Positions 1-11,723 are shown, counted from the first letter of the stretch. The stretch: 64,000 nucleotides of DNA from Pyropia haitanensis (GCA_008729055.1 SDUX01000007.1:6606356-6670355), one strand, 5' to 3'. Notes: a model not told the origin generated them from the letters alone. A program made the numbers and translations.

Positions 1-333
1 CAGCCGAAAAACGACCAGCAGACAAAGCGGGGGGAAGGTGAAGGGGGGGTGGGCTCAATCCCTGTTAGCATGCGGCGCTCATGGCAGTGGTCAGCGCCGC
101 GGAACCGCGGCGCGGTGTGGACCAGTCCCCCAGCGCCACCCACACTACGGTAAGAACGGACGCACGACACAGCGGGTACCTCGACGACCTGGCAGACGGG
201 GCGCCGTGGCGCCAGCCAGCAGCAGGTGACCAGCCAGCCAGGGCTGGTGGGCCCCCCACGGGTGGCAGCCAAGCGGAAAAGCAGCGCCCACCGGGGGGCG
301 CGCGGGCACCCCCCCACAAAACCAAAAACGTAC

Positions 334-909
334 GTCGCTCCTCCACCACGTCCAGGGAGTTGTACACCACCTCGTGCATCTGCATGCGCACAACGTCGTC
401 GGTCTGGCGCGGCAGCGAGCCGGCAGCGTCTTTGAACACTTTCAGGAAGAGCGGCGCGTTCTGCACCGCGGACCGTGTGGCCCACCCGACAAAAACAGCA
501 GCCGACGAGCGAGTGGAGAGAACGCAGCGCAGAGAAACAGCCCCAGGAAAGAGAGAAAGAAAAAGAAAGAAAAAAGAAGCCGCGTGGTGGGAAGCTCAAG
601 TCAGCAGCTGCGAGCGAGTTGGCACCCGCGCCGTCGGCGGCAGCAGCGGCAGCCAACAGGGGCGGTGCGTCCCACCACCCCGCGGGGCTACCCGTCCCCG
701 CCACCACAGGGTGGCGGCGTCCCCCCCACAAGGAGCTCCCGTCAGGCGGACAGTGGGAAACCAAAACACCCCCGCTGCTGCAAGCGCACATTGTGGTTGA
801 TGACCGCGACGCAGGCGACGCGGCCGAGCGGCCGGCCGCCGCCGGCGCCCGCCACCCCCGCGCCGGCGCGGGCGACGCCCGTCACGCCCGCCGCGGCGGA
901 GGCAGACAT
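334..909 (-). CDS. TRAPPC2L: TRAPPC2L-like TRAPP subunit, 5' part (runs off left edge)
   Basis: Longin/sedlin-type subunit of the TRAPP tethering complex that acts in ER-Golgi and intra-Golgi traffic. Exon 1 (909-790) starts at the ATG at 909 and encodes an Ala/Gly-rich leader followed by RVACVAVINHN. Intron 1 runs 789-461 (GTGCGC...GCAG). Exon 2 (460-334) encodes NAPLFLKVF, a Gln/Met/His-rich stretch and NSLDVVEER. Together they match the first strand and helix of TRAPPC2L, where human has YPLYIRS...SLDVVDEK. Exon 2 ends at a perfect GTACGT donor at 333. No convincing third exon is visible before base 1, although a branch-point-like GCTAAC lies near 66-71, so the C-terminal half probably lies outside the window. 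The gene is divergent from GCN5. The Ala/Gly N-terminal extension is unusual for the family. TRAPPC2 itself is a less likely alternative. Confidence 0.72.
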
Positions 910-1332
910 GGCCGGGACGGGTGGCGGCGCGAAAGAAAAGTGGGACGGCAGCAGAGACGGCCAGGAGAGACCGCTACAAAGCTGCTGCTCGTACCCGTGG
1001 TAGGGGGGGCGGGGGGCAGTGACCGTCAGCCGCCTGGCCTCGCTCTCGGAGACTTGGTCTGTGGTCAGCTGCGAAAGGGAGAGGAGACGCCGCCCTCGAG
1101 CACGAGCGCCAGACGGAAGCCGACCGCAGTGGTTGCGGAACAGGGGGAGGGACGCGGGGGGGGGGGGGGGCTACATACCGCGTGCTTTAGGATGCTCGAT
1201 ACGAATTGGCATCCAAGTCCGCCGGCGATCGTCGCGTAGGTGGCGCGCGTACCGACACCCAGAGAGGCACACTACACGCATGCGCTGTCGTCGACGTGCC
1301 CCATCACACCGAGCGTGGCGCAGTATGCCCCC
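910..1332. promoter_or_regulatory. shared divergent intergenic region TRAPPC2L / GCN5
   Basis: The two start codons face away from each other across 423 bases, so both promoters must lie here or within the leaders. The stretch has a G11 run near 1157-1167 and no clear TATA box. No other gene is seen. Confidence 0.45.
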
Positions 1333-3008
1333 ATGGCGCGGGGCGTGACGGGAAAGCGCAAGGAGCCCGAGCCCGACAGCCGCCCCTATGTCCGCGGCGG
1401 CAGCGGCCATGCCGCGGCTGGCGGCGCCTCGGGTGCGGGCGCCCCCCCTCCTCCCCCCCCCACCACTTGCCCCGCGGCGGCGGCGCCGACGCCCGCCGCA
1501 ACGGGGTGACGGGTGGGGCGGCAGCCGCTGCTGCCGCCGCTGCCGCAGGCGCGGCCGGCGCGGTGCCCTTCCCAGGTGCCGTGGATGGCGTCACTGGCGC
1601 CGCCGGTGGCCCCGTCGCGGCCACCGCTGCCGCTGGGGCGGCCGCGGCAGCGGCAGCGACGGATGCCGCTTCTGCTACCGCAAATGTCAATGACGTGCCG
1701 CCGCCCATTGACCTCACCACCGTCTTGCTGTCGGTGGACGGGGAGCCCGTGACGGGCCCCGTCGGCGACGATGATGTCTACTACCTGCAGCCGCGACAGG
1801 TGGTGCCGGTGAGCAAGCGCCGCCGCCCCGCCCCGCACGGCGCGTGGACGCAAGAGACGCGCGACATCCTCGGCCCCGACTCGCAGCACGCGTACGTGCA
1901 GCGGTGGGTGCGGATGACGCAGCTGGAGGCCAAGGGCGACGTGTCGTTCCGGATTGTGGTCAATGACAGCTCCCGCGACGCGATGCTCAACCTGCTCGCG
2001 CTGAAGAACGTGTTTGTCAAGCAGCTGCCCAACATGCCCCGCGCGTACGTGTCCCGCCTCGTGTTTGACCGCAAGCACGAGTCCCTCGCGCTGATGAAGT
2101 CGGGCGCGACACCCGTGGGTAGCGGCTCGGCCGCGGCCGGCGGGGAGACGGTGATGGGCGGCTGCTGCTACCGGCCGTTCAAGGAGCAAAAGTTTGCCGA
2201 GGTGGCCTTCCTGGCCATCTCCCAGACGGAGCAGGTGCGCGGGTACGGCACCCGGCTGATGGCGCAGGTGAAGGAGCGGGCCAAACGGTGTGGGCTGACG
2301 CACCTGCTCACGTGCGCTGACAACAACGCGGTGGCGTACTTTAAAAAGCAGGGCTTTTCCAAGAAGATCACCCTCCCGTTTGAGCTGTGGCAGGGCCGCA
2401 TCAAGGACTATGAGGGGGTGCTGCTGATGGAGTGTAAACTCCACCCGCAGGTGGACTACCTCAACATGCCCCTGCTGCTGAAGGCTCAAAAGTGCTGCCT
2501 CGTAGAGAAGCTCAAGGAGGTGAGCCTGAGCCACGTGGTCTACCCAGGCCTGAACGTGACGGCGCTGCGCCGGGGGCTGCCGCTCGAGGCCATCCCCGGG
2601 CTCGCCGAAATCTCGTGGCGCAAGGACGGCCGCGGTGGTGCTGCGCCGTCAACGCGCGGCGGCGCCGCGTCGGGCGCCGCGTCGCGGGACCCGGCCGCAC
2701 AGGCGGCGCTGAAGCAGCACCTGCAGTCGGTGTTGGACCAGATCAAGGCGCACGGGAGCTCGTGGCCGTTTTTGGACCCGGTCAACCCGGAAGAGACGGG
2801 CGCGATTGACTACTACCAGGTCATCAAGAACCCGATTGACCTGAGCGTCATTCAGACGCGGCTCAACGAAGGCTGGTATGTTACCAAGGCGATTTTCCTT
2901 GCGGACCTGAAGCGCATGGTGGAGAACTGCCGCACGTACAATGGCAAGACGCACTACGTGACGGAGATGGCGTGCCAGATCGAGCGTGTCTTCCTCAGTA
3001 AGCTGTAG
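1333..3008 (+). CDS. GCN5: GCN5/PCAF-type histone acetyltransferase with bromodomain
   Basis: Nuclear lysine acetyltransferase, the catalytic subunit of SAGA/ADA complexes; it moves acetyl from acetyl-CoA to histone H3 tails. Seen: a GNAT fold (about residues 200-360) with FAEVAFLAIS, which carries the catalytic Glu, and the acetyl-CoA loop QVRGYGT, then ADNNAVAYFKKQGF. The ADA2-binding linker follows, and a C-terminal bromodomain (about 460-557) holds the acetyl-lysine pocket elements YYQVIKNPIDL and CRTYNG. I chose the ATG at 1333 because it opens a basic, NLS-like N-terminus (MARGVTGKRKEPEP). That frame stops at 1507-1509. The HAT frame is one register away and open from before 1206, so a shift is needed between the C9 run at 1453-1461 and the GGGG at about 1505. 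Without the shift the HAT and bromodomain are still intact. No PCAF-type N-terminal domain is present. Confidence 0.93.
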
Positions 3009-4300
3009 GAGGGTGAAGCCGTAGGAGGGTGAAGAAGGCTGTTGGTGCTCTTTTGTTTTATCTCTCGGTGTACTTGGCCCGGTCTGTGCTGCTTTACCTC
3101 AGCACCGTGGCAGTCTTGTTCTTTTCGAGAAAGACGATTTTCCTATCATCGTCACATCTCCAATGGTCAGGCGGTCTAGTTGGACCGGTCGCTCTTGAAT
3201 CTATGTGAGCCGGAGACACCTCCCACCGAGGTGCTGCGACCTCCGACAGCGTCTCGCCACTAGAAAGTGGCACAGATGCGGTCCAAGAGCTTGGCCACAT
3301 GTGGTATACGCTATGGGGGGCAGCTGCTGTCGCCAGTTGGCAAGGTGGGTGAACCATCGGTCGCCAGCTGATGTGGACACGTCGACTGTCGGCGGGTCGA
3401 GAGATCCCAAGCGCCTCTGACGCAGGGCATGGCAATCTCAGGGTCCCGCGTTAGGGCCCACGGTCGTGCACGCCAGCCGGCTGAAGTAAGAGTCTGATGA
3501 TCGTCGCGACGCGTTGGCCCGCCACGAGGACCTCATGCTCATTGCCGTCTTTCGAAGCGCCCCGCCCGCTGTCCGCCAGTTGGCGACATGTGTGCCACAC
3601 ATGACGCCAAATGGGCGGCATGCGGCCACCTGGCTGTACGACCACGAACATGATCCACTCGTGGCACTTCTCGTCAGCAAGTTCAGAAGTCACGGCTGTG
3701 ATTCGATAGTAATTCCCGATAGATTGAATCTTTGCGTGAAAAGGAGTGCTCGCTGGCCACATGATCCCAATCCTCCCAGTGGGTGGACCGCAGACATGGA
3801 CCGCATGAACCGTGAATGGCCAGGCAGTCGCCCTTTCACCCCCCCACCCTCCTGAGGTCCCCTGCTGTCGAGCTCCCGCGTCCAAAAGCCCCGCACGCGT
3901 GACCGGACACCCCACGCTTCTGGAGCGCTGGGGCGTGGCTTTGCAGACTGCTGTCGGGGACCCGTTCTGTCGGGCCAAGCTGCAAACAACGTGCGCGCAT
4001 GGATGGTCGTGTGCGATGAGAGTTGACCCGGGCGGCGTTCGCACCTCTCATCTTCGTGTGCTCTGGCCTCGCGTGTGTGTATGTCTGCCTCAGAACAGTG
4101 CGGCGCGCAGGGCGGCGGTTAGTGGCGATCACGGTCGTTGGTACATAGGCGACCCGCACGTGACGGCGGGTGCTTGTCACGGCCAAGTCTCGGTCAGCAA
4201 CAGCTGGTCACCGTGCCCGATTGATTGAGCGGCGAGGCAGTGAGAGCGGCGTAGCCGCGCGCACGGGGGTGACCGAGGGGAGCACGTGCGGCCTGCTACG
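3009..4300. other. intergenic, about 1.3 kb, no gene recognised
   Basis: Noticeably lower GC than the flanking genes. Both strands have short open frames but none has a recognisable domain. A short direct repeat, CGCCAGTTGGC, occurs near 3338 and 3580. It holds the GCN5 3' region and the glycosyltransferase promoter. Confidence 0.4.
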
Positions 4301-6420
4301 ATGAATCGCATTTCGTCGTTTGTTCAGTTGGCGCAGGCTGCCAAGGGCGAAGCCGACCTCCCTGCTGGCGCGGACCCGTATGAGGATTTCGACTTCTCCC
4401 CGTACCTGAGCGCCGAGCAGACTGAGGAGGATCTGCGCAAGACATGGAGGGTGTTCACCAAGGTGAAGGTATGTTTGGTGGTGCTTGCAGGTGCATTGTT
4501 GACCTGATGGGTTTGTTTAGCGACCTCGGGTCGGGTCACTGTCCACGTAGGGACAGACACTGTGTATGTGGACATGTCCTGACACTCTCTCTCTGTGTCG
4601 TGTTTTGCCCCTTCACTGTGGCCACATGTGCGTGTTGCTGTGGGTGTATCTGCATTCTACAGGATGTCCTTGATGATGGGCGGCGGCTGGAGAACGCGTC
4701 GTGGCGTCTGTGGTTCCGGGAGCGCAACAAGGCGGCCGCCGCCGCCGCTGCGGAGGAGCTTGGCGGTCAGGAGGCGTCTGGGAGCCTGCAGCCCAGGAAA
4801 CCCGCCGCGGTCCCGACCGAGGCGGAGAGCGCTGCGGCGCTCAACAACCTGCAGCTGAACGACCTGTCGCTTGACAAATCTCTGGCTCGTGCGGAGAACA
4901 AGACCTCGCGTATGGTCGGCGGCATGTTTGGTCCTGGGGGCTCTGGCAAGGATCAGGAGGAGTCGGCCAACGCGGAGGCGCGGGCCAAGATGGAGCGCAC
5001 CCGCCGTCTGCTGTCGCTGCTGTCCAAGCACGCCCTGGGCGACGACCCTGCGCTGGTGGATGACTTGCTTGCCTGGGTACATATTGACGTCCTGTCTTCG
5101 TCCGAGGTGGATGTGAAGACGGCCAACTCTGTGCCCAAGGCCAAGGACGGCTCGCCGGATATGGTGGCTGCCGCTGAAGCCATCCTGCCCCGCGACGCAG
5201 CGGCTGCGCGCGAGTTCCTCTCCACCTCGGATGTGCGGGCTCGGAAGCGGGCTGCCGCGTTTGGTCATTCGCTGGAGCGCAATGGTGCCAACAACTTCCT
5301 CCTCTACCTGCTGCGCGAGCTCCGCGACGAGCTATCCTTTGACATCTTTTCACCAAAGGACGGGCCGATGCGCGGGGACTACGCAGCGATGGGCATTGCC
5401 GTGCGCATCCTGGACTCCAAGGCCACGGACTATCCGCAGCAGCTGAAGACGGCGCTGTCAGACTACGACTACGTAGTGGCCAACACCATCATGTCGGCGC
5501 CGGTGGTGAATGTGGCAGCGATGATGAAGCTGCCGACCCTGACCGTTATTCACGAAGCCTGGCGGCCCAAGGAGATGGACTACTACGCCAAAGAAGTATT
5601 CCTCATGCCCCACCTGGGCAAGTCGGAGATTACGTCTGCGTTTGCTGCGGCTTCCCGTATTGTTTTCCCCGCCGAAGTGCAGAAGCGGTGCTATGATGGT
5701 CTTTACAAGGAGCAGGCGGCGTCGGTTGTGTACAACGGTATCCCCCTCAAGTCTATCAACGCGTTCCGCAAGGTCCAGTCGCGTGCGACAGTGCGCGCCA
5801 GTCTCGGGTATAACGCCGATGACATGGTGCTGGTGCAGCTGGGCACGGTGTGCAAGCGCAAGGGCCAGCTCGTCACGGCGCAAGCCTTTTCAAAGCTCAA
5901 GCAGAATCTGGGTGAGAGCGGCAAGAACTTGAAGCTCTTGATGGTGGGTGCGCGCTACATCCGTCAGCACGAGATTGACTACATTGACTCGATCAAGGAA
6001 GAGCTGGTGTCATCAGGCTCGCTGGACGCGGTGACCATCCTGGATGTGAAGAAGAACGTGCTGCCTTACTACCTGGCCGCGGACATGATTCTGTGCCCGT
6101 CGCTGAATGAGGTGCTGCCGCTGGTCATTTGCGAGGCCATGGCGTTTGAGCGCCCCGTCATTGCGACGGCCATTGACGGCATCCCCGAAGCCCTGGACGA
6201 CGGCGTTGAGGGCTTCCTGATCCCGCCAAACAATGCGGACGCGCTGACTGAGGCGATGGCCAAGCTGGTTGATGACGAGGACTTGAGAAGGGATATGGGT
6301 CAGCGCGGTCGCGCTCGCGTCCTGTCCCAGTTCTCGTTTGAGACGATGTCGGCGTCGTATCGCGAGATTATCAAGGCGGACCTGGGCAGCCTGGAGGCCC
6401 CACCGCTGGCCATGGATTAA
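4301..6420 (+). CDS. family-4 (GT-B) glycosyltransferase with areA/DUF1752-like N-terminal motif
   Basis: Retaining GT-B glycosyltransferase using a nucleotide-sugar donor; the acceptor is unknown. Exon 1 is 4301-4468, the intron 4469-4662 (GTATGT...TACAG), and exon 2 4663-6420, giving 641 residues. Residues about 40-75 (LRKTWRVFTKVK joined to DVLDDGRRLENASWRLWF) resemble the RLENLSWR motif of the fungal areA/DUF1752 domain, and the splice junction falls inside it. The N-terminal Rossmann half includes FSPKDGPMRGDYAAMG. The C-terminal donor half has VVYNGIP, LVQLGTVCKRKGQ and the family EX7E signature in NEVLPLVICEA (about residue 537), followed by RPVIATAIDGIPEAL. No signal peptide or TM segment is seen, so it is probably cytosolic. 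A role in a compatible solute or polysaccharide is possible but unproven. Confidence 0.88.
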
Positions 6421-6786
6421 GAGGTGGCGGCGGTTCTGCGGTCACTTACGGGCCGTAGCTCGTGGGTTGTGGCTGTCGCTGTTAGGTTGAGCACATTGTG
6501 TACATTTGCATGCGGGAAGCGTGGTGCTTTGGGCTAGGCGTTGGTGCACCGCCGGTCACGTGGCGTTCTCCGCCAACAGACAGATACGAATGCTTGAATG
6601 GAATACACTCGGATGTCCTGTTGCCTGTTGCGGCATGGCTGGGCGCATCATCCCAGTGTCCAGTACACCAAACACGAACCTCAATAAACCGGCAAGCATC
6701 ACTCAGCGCAATGACCTGCTCTCCTTGTATGTGCATCACGTCATGAGCCAGGCTGCCAGCGGGGCTACCCGTTCCCGCGTCACACC
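6421..6786. other. convergent 3' intergenic region
   Basis: 366 bases between the stop of the glycosyltransferase and the stop of the opposing membrane-protein gene. It holds an AATAAA on the + strand. No gene is seen. Confidence 0.5.
6683..6688 (+). promoter_or_regulatory. candidate polyadenylation signal AATAAA
   Basis: Lies 263 bases after the glycosyltransferase stop, just before a GC-richer stretch. It is consistent with 3' end formation, but no cleavage site can be seen from sequence alone. Confidence 0.3.
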
Positions 6787-8382
6787 TCACCATCGAGCGA
6801 GCGGTGCAAAAACCCCACCCCGTCGCCGGCTGGTCGATTGGCGTGCCTGGTACGCCGGGTGGCGCGCCCAGGTGCGCCCCGGCCGGTCCCGTTCGGCGAC
6901 CAGCACTGCAGCCTCGTCCACCTCCTCATCCGAACCGTCGGTCAGGGACTGTTCGCTGCCCTGATAGACCGCGTCCTCCCGCTGGTCTTCTCCCTCCTCC
7001 ATCAACACTTTGACCGACGACGCTGGCAGCGGCGGCTGGCCCGCGGCGGCGCGCCCGTGCATGAACTGCCCGTCCAGGTCCGCCGCCTTGTCTGCTGCCG
7101 CCGACGCCTCGGCCTCTACAGACGACCGCGAGTAGGCAAACGACGCAAAGAGGCAGGCGTAGGTGACATAGTAGAGGAAGACACAGCTGGGCAGCTCGTC
7201 CTCGGTCCAGATGGGCGCCCAGACTTTCATGTACGCGTGCTGGCCGACCACCACCACGCTGAACGCCTCCCCCGCCGACGACAGCCGCGCATCCGTGGCC
7301 AGCAGGAGCCGGAACAGCACAACCGTCGCAAACGCCATCAGCACGACCAGCTGGAAGAGGATGAACACCGCCTCGGCACGCTCGCGCATCAGCGGCAGCG
7401 GGTCCCGCAGCAGCACCGCGTACCACGCAGCAAGGAGCGCCCACAGGCCGGCGAAAAACACGTCGCCCGCCAGCACCAGCCGCGCCACGCTCAGGCGTCC
7501 ACGGAGGCGCTTGATGAGGTCCACCAGCAGCGACCCCGCCGTCACGATAAACGCGTACACCGTCAGAGAGACGGTGATGGACGTGAGCGCGTTGGTGTGC
7601 GCCATGCGGCCGCGAAAGTAGAGGGCCGACTGGAGCTCCCGCTCCAGCGGTGGGAGCAGCGCGTGGACGGTGCGGTTAAAGACCGCGTGCGGGAGGGGCC
7701 CGAGCTCCTCCGTCCGCGCGTCAAGGACGTCATAGATGGACGGGTGCGCGTACTGCGCCTCGGTGCGCTCGTTCTCCTTGCGCACCGCCTCGAGCTGGGC
7801 GGTCAGCCGGGCGACCTCCTCCCGCAGGTCCTCAATGTGCCGCACCATCCGCGCCTTCTTCTGCTCCTTGTCCGCCAGGTCCGACTGGGCCACCCGCAGC
7901 TCCTCCTCCCGCTTCTCCTTTTGGCGGAGCTCCCAGTCGCGGCCCCGCTCCAGCCGCCGCGCTTCAACCTCCGCCGCGTGCCGCTCCGCCGACAGCTTCT
8001 CCGAGCGGCTGCGGAGCGTCGCGATGGTCTTGTCCGCCACCAGGTTCTCCGCCCGTAGCTGCCGCTCAATCGCGTTGAGGGAGTCCAGGTTGAGCGTGTC
8101 CAGCGCCGCGTCCATGGCCACCTTGGGGTCGGGCGTCGCGTCCACGCCGTGGCCGACGCCAGCGTCGCCACCGCCGCCGCCGCCGCCGTGACCGCCGCCG
8201 TCGTCGGTGGTCACCAGCTCCTCGCCCAGCCCTTCGTCCCCGACGGCGGCGCCATCCACCTCGACGCCGCCCTGCGCGGCCGCCCCGTGCGGGAGCACCG
8301 CCAGCGTTGCCGCGACGGCCAGGCAGCCCAGGAGCGTCACGTTCAGGGCTCGGCCCGCCACCCGCCGCGCTGGCCGGCCCAT
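6787..8382 (-). CDS. secretory-pathway coiled-coil protein with four membrane segments
   Basis: Family not recognised. The ATG at 8382 is chosen because it opens a good signal peptide (hydrophobic about residues 12-35, ending HGAAAQG); the open frame further upstream has non-coding composition. 531 residues. Order: signal peptide; Gly/Asp/Glu-rich spacer; long charged heptad-like coiled coil (about 95-215, rich in RLER, KEKREEEL, EVARLTAQLEAV); a segment with one N-glycosylation sequon (FNRTVH); four hydrophobic helices at about 262-285, 295-325, 335-357 and 397-416; acidic cytosolic tail. The layout suggests an endomembrane or cell-surface protein with a lumenal coiled coil that could dimerise or tether. 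Composition upstream of the ATG on the coding strand is pyrimidine rich, as for its neighbours. Confidence 0.72.
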   Translation of the reverse strand: MGRPARRVAGRALNVTLLGCLAVAATLAVLPHGAAAQGGVEVDGAAVGDEGLGEELVTTDDGGGHGGGGGGGDAGVGHGVDATPDPKVAMDAALDTLNLDSLNAIERQLRAENLVADKTIATLRSRSEKLSAERHAAEVEARRLERGRDWELRQKEKREEELRVAQSDLADKEQKKARMVRHIEDLREEVARLTAQLEAVRKENERTEAQYAHPSIYDVLDARTEELGPLPHAVFNRTVHALLPPLERELQSALYFRGRMAHTNALTSITVSLTVYAFIVTAGSLLVDLIKRLRGRLSVARLVLAGDVFFAGLWALLAAWYAVLLRDPLPLMRERAEAVFILFQLVVLMAFATVVLFRLLLATDARLSSAGEAFSVVVVGQHAYMKVWAPIWTEDELPSCVFLYYVTYACLFASFAYSRSSVEAEASAAADKAADLDGQFMHGRAAAGQPPLPASSVKVLMEEGEDQREDAVYQGSEQSLTDGSDEEVDEAAVLVAERDRPGRTWARHPAYQARQSTSRRRGGVFAPLARW

Positions 8383-10611
8383 GGCAACACACGCGCGTGC
8401 GCGCGCGTGGGGGGTGGGGAGGGAGGAGGGCACGGGGGGGCGGGCGCACAAAAGAAGGATGGGAGAAGAACAGGCGAGAAAAAAAAAAACAGAGCGGGAG
8501 CGGCACAGTAAGGGGCCGCGACAGCGGCGGCTGTGGTGAGTCCCGCTCCCTTTGCCCGTCCCGGTGCGTGTGCTCTGGCGCACGCCACTTCTCCTAGGCT
8601 GGGGCGTCTGACCAGGCACGGGGCGGCAGCCACCTCCCCCACAGGGGTGGCAACCAGGGCCCTCGGTAGGGCGGCGTACCGCTGGTGGCGCCAATCCCGC
8701 GGCGGCCGGGCAGAGTGGAGGGGGGGGGGGGTGGGGAGCGGCGGCGGCCGCCCCCCACGCACCCACCCGACAGCCACCACGGGCGGCCGTCAGCGACGGC
8801 GGCATCGCCATGGGCAGCACGCAACGCCCCCGCAGTGGGCCAGGGCGGCCGCTACGGGCTGCAGGGGAAAGGGCGGACGCGGCCGCCCGCAGCGGCGATC
8901 GGGACGGCACCGGGCCCCTCGGCCGGCGGCACCGCGCCGGGGCCCCTTGGCGCGCGTGGCCGTGCGGTGACCAGGCGAGGCGGGTCCTCCCACGTCCGCC
9001 CCCCCGCGGCCTACTGGAATTCGACGAGTCGAATTTCGCTGCGCTCGGACACACCAAGTCGGTTACCAATGAAATGGATGTAGTTTCTGCGGCGATGGCC
9101 GCCCATCGCACGGTCATCCGGGCGCGCGGGGCGCGGGATTCCGACCACGCGTCACGTGGCGCGACGGCGCTTCGGCACGTGCCCGATCCGCCACGCGCTA
9201 CGGTCGGCTGGCAGCGCACCGCAGACGGACGGCGGCCGGCGGCGGCGGCCGCGAGGTCCCCACCGTGGCGGCCGCTCCACCGTGGGGGAAACGCTCCGCC
9301 GCGCACCGTCCCGCGCGGGGAGCGCGAGCCGGCGGGGCACGGGGGGACCGGGTCCTGGAAGGCTGAGCGGGGAGGGGGTCCGTGGGTGCACGCTCCCGGT
9401 AGTCGGCTACGTAGGAGAAGGGGAGGCTCGAGTGGGTGACGGCAGCCATCGAGGAGTGAGAAAGGCTGTGAGTGGGAAAGACATGGGATTGAATGAAGGT
9501 GGGGCAAGGTGACGGGGCCGCCCTCTCGGCAGACGGCAGCGAGGTGCGAGGGCACCTGCTGAGGAGGGGCGGACGTGGAGGGGCGTCTCTTTTGCCGCGG
9601 CACGGACGGCGTGCCTACGCATACCCCCCACTGGCTTTCGCGCCGCCGCACCGGCGGCCTCGACAGACACGGGGTCCACCCCTCCTCCACCGGTGGGGTG
9701 CCCCCCCGTCGCCCCGCGTGGGGCGGACGCGACAGCACACTCCCGTGGGGAGGACGGGATCATAGGTTCGCCGCCCAGCTCGCCCTTTTCCCTCCGCCTG
9801 AAGGCCGACGCCGACCCAGTCCACGTCGTGGCCACCGCACCGCCCATCAGGGCGGACGCCGGGCCCCCTCGGGCACGGCGCACGCCCCCGCCGGGCTGCG
9901 CCAAAGCTCCGCACGGGGCGGCGGGGGCGGAGCGCGACGGCCACGACAACTGCGGTGGGGTTGCCAGCGCACGCGCCCCCCCCAGCCACCATCTCCGCGC
10001 TGCGGTGTGGATGGCGGCCGCACGTTGCTCTGTCAGCGGCCGTGGAACGTAGGCGTGCCCTCCGCCGCCGCTGCGAGGGATGAGCACTTCCGGGTTCCCC
10101 GAGTGAACCTCGTCAGCCAGAGGAATGGCAGTCACGTCGGCGGCCACGTCGTTGCGGCCGCAATGGTAGCACCGACCTCTCTCTGCTTCCCCCCCCCCCC
10201 CAAACTGCCTGCCAGTTGCCCAGCTCCCAGATGTACGGAGAACCAACGTACAGGCGCGGTGCGGGGGCTGACGCACGATTCCGCCCGCAGCTCCTCGAGT
10301 GCGCCCACCCCACTGCGCACGGGCACGCTCGTCAACCGGCGGGAGGGTACAAGAAGGGGCGAGCCCCGTGGTCACGCCGCGGCACAAGTCGCCCACGACC
10401 TCCACCGCCGCCACCGCCGCAGCCACCGCCGCCCTCCCGCTCCGCTTTCACTTTCCTGCAGCCGTACCCGACACGACTAGCCTTTTTTCCGCAGCGGGGG
10501 AGAGCCCCGGGAGGTCACCCCCACCGCCGTGAACCCCCCTCCCTCTTCCGCCCCTGTCACACCACCAGGCGCACGCGCCAAACTGTGTTGCGCCCCCCGC
10601 CGCCCGGAAGC
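8383..10611. other. divergent intergenic region, 2.2 kb
   Basis: Separates two genes pointing outward. Long open frames occur on both strands but have no recognisable domain, and their Arg/Pro/Gly content is what GC-rich non-coding DNA gives. It contains a short palindrome at 9018-9035 in a local low-GC patch (about 9015-9110) and a C-run at 10191-10200. Confidence 0.4.
9018..9035. repeat. perfect inverted repeat AATTCGAC-GA-GTCGAATT
   Basis: Eight-base arms around a two-base spacer, in a patch less GC-rich than the surroundings. It could be a binding site for a dimeric factor; nothing shows function. Confidence 0.35.
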
Positions 10612-10949
10612 ATGACCCCACGGCGGGCAGTGGTGGCGGCCACCCTCCTCCTCGGGTTGGCGGCCGCCCTGTCGGCCGCCGCTGCCCAGGAGCCGACCCC
10701 GCCGCTGCCCGGGCCGTTCCCCCCCACCCCGTCGCCGCCGCCGCCGCCGCCGCTGCCCACCCCTCCCGGCGAGACGGACGACCCCGCCGAGCCGACCGCG
10801 TCGGTCGAGCCGACCGACGGTGCGCCGGCCGAGTCGGACGCGCCCGAGGGCGACCCGGCCGAGTCGGCCCAGCCGACCGCCGCCGAGCCTGCAACGCCGG
10901 GCGGTGGTCCCCCAGACCGGACGCCCGTGACGCTGCCGCCGTCGGGCGT

Positions 10950-10981
<32 letters not shown>

Positions 10982-11619
10982 TGCCGCCGGTCGCGTCGCC
11001 GCGGCCGTCGCCGCCGCTGTCGCCGCCGCCGCCGCCGTTCGGGTCGTCGCGGCCGCCGCCGCCACTGCCACCGGTCGCGTCGCCGCGGCCGTCGCCACGC
11101 CTGTCGCCGCCGCTGGCCGCGCCGTCGGGGCTGCCGGCGCCGTCGCCGGCGGCCGGGCCGTCGCCCGCGGCGTCGCCGGCGGAGCCATCGCCCGCCGCGT
11201 CGCCGGCCGGCTCGCCCATCCCCCCCTCCCCCTCTCCCCCCGCGGGGGGCGGCGGCGGTAGCGGCGGCGGCGGCGGCAACAGCACCGACGAGCTGGTCCC
11301 GACGGGCGGCACGTTCCGCCTCGTCGCTGGCCCCGACTCGTCCCTCTTGGCGGTCACCCCCGCCGGCGCGTCGTGTGCGCTGGGTGGGGTGTCGGCGGGG
11401 GACCTGGCGCGGCCGGCGCTGGCCCGCCCCCCGCTGGTGTGGGAGGACCCGGGCAGCCGAGGAGGCGGCCCGCTGACGGCGCGGGCGGTGCTGCGGTCGC
11501 CCAGCGGCTGCACGGTGGCGGCGGCGGCGGGTGGCGACGGGGACGTGCGGGTGGGGGTGGAGCGGGGCCGCGCGCGGGTGGAGGTGGCCGGGGGGGGGAG
11601 GGGTGTGACCTGGGTGTAG
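10612..11619 (+). CDS. secreted proline-rich protein
   Basis: Not assigned to a family. The ATG at 10612 opens a signal peptide (MTPRRAVVAATLLLGLAAAL, cleavage near AAAQE). Residues about 27-220 are a Pro/Ser/Ala/Thr stalk of P3-8, SPPL and PSPAASPA blocks, like O-glycosylated matrix or wall proteins. A Gly/Ser spacer follows, then a Cys-containing domain of about 110 residues (SCALGG, SGCTVAA). The open frame ends at 11619. Reading one register over after the G9 run at 11590-11598 would continue it to 11723 and add two more Cys (GCDLGV, TSCVLISP), giving paired cysteines, so the true end may be 11723. It resembles in layout the secreted protein at 17256-18200, but the domains are not obviously related. 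Confidence 0.7.
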
Positions 11620-11723
11620 CCGCCGTTGTGGGGGACGTGCGCGTGACGCCCGTGGGGGGGGGGCGGCTGTGGGTCGTGGCTACCCGCACGTGGGCCACGT
11701 CGTGCGTGCTGATCTCGCCTTGA

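Noticed and set aside
3400..4050. Open frame of about 200 codons on the - strand between GCN5 and the glycosyltransferase
   Set aside because: No domain, no pyrimidine-rich leader and odd residue mix; cannot be supported as a gene.
8383..9738. Long open frame continuing upstream of the four-TM protein on the - strand
   Set aside because: It stays open only by GC bias; residues are Arg/Pro/Ser-rich with no domain, and the signal peptide at 8382 marks the real start.
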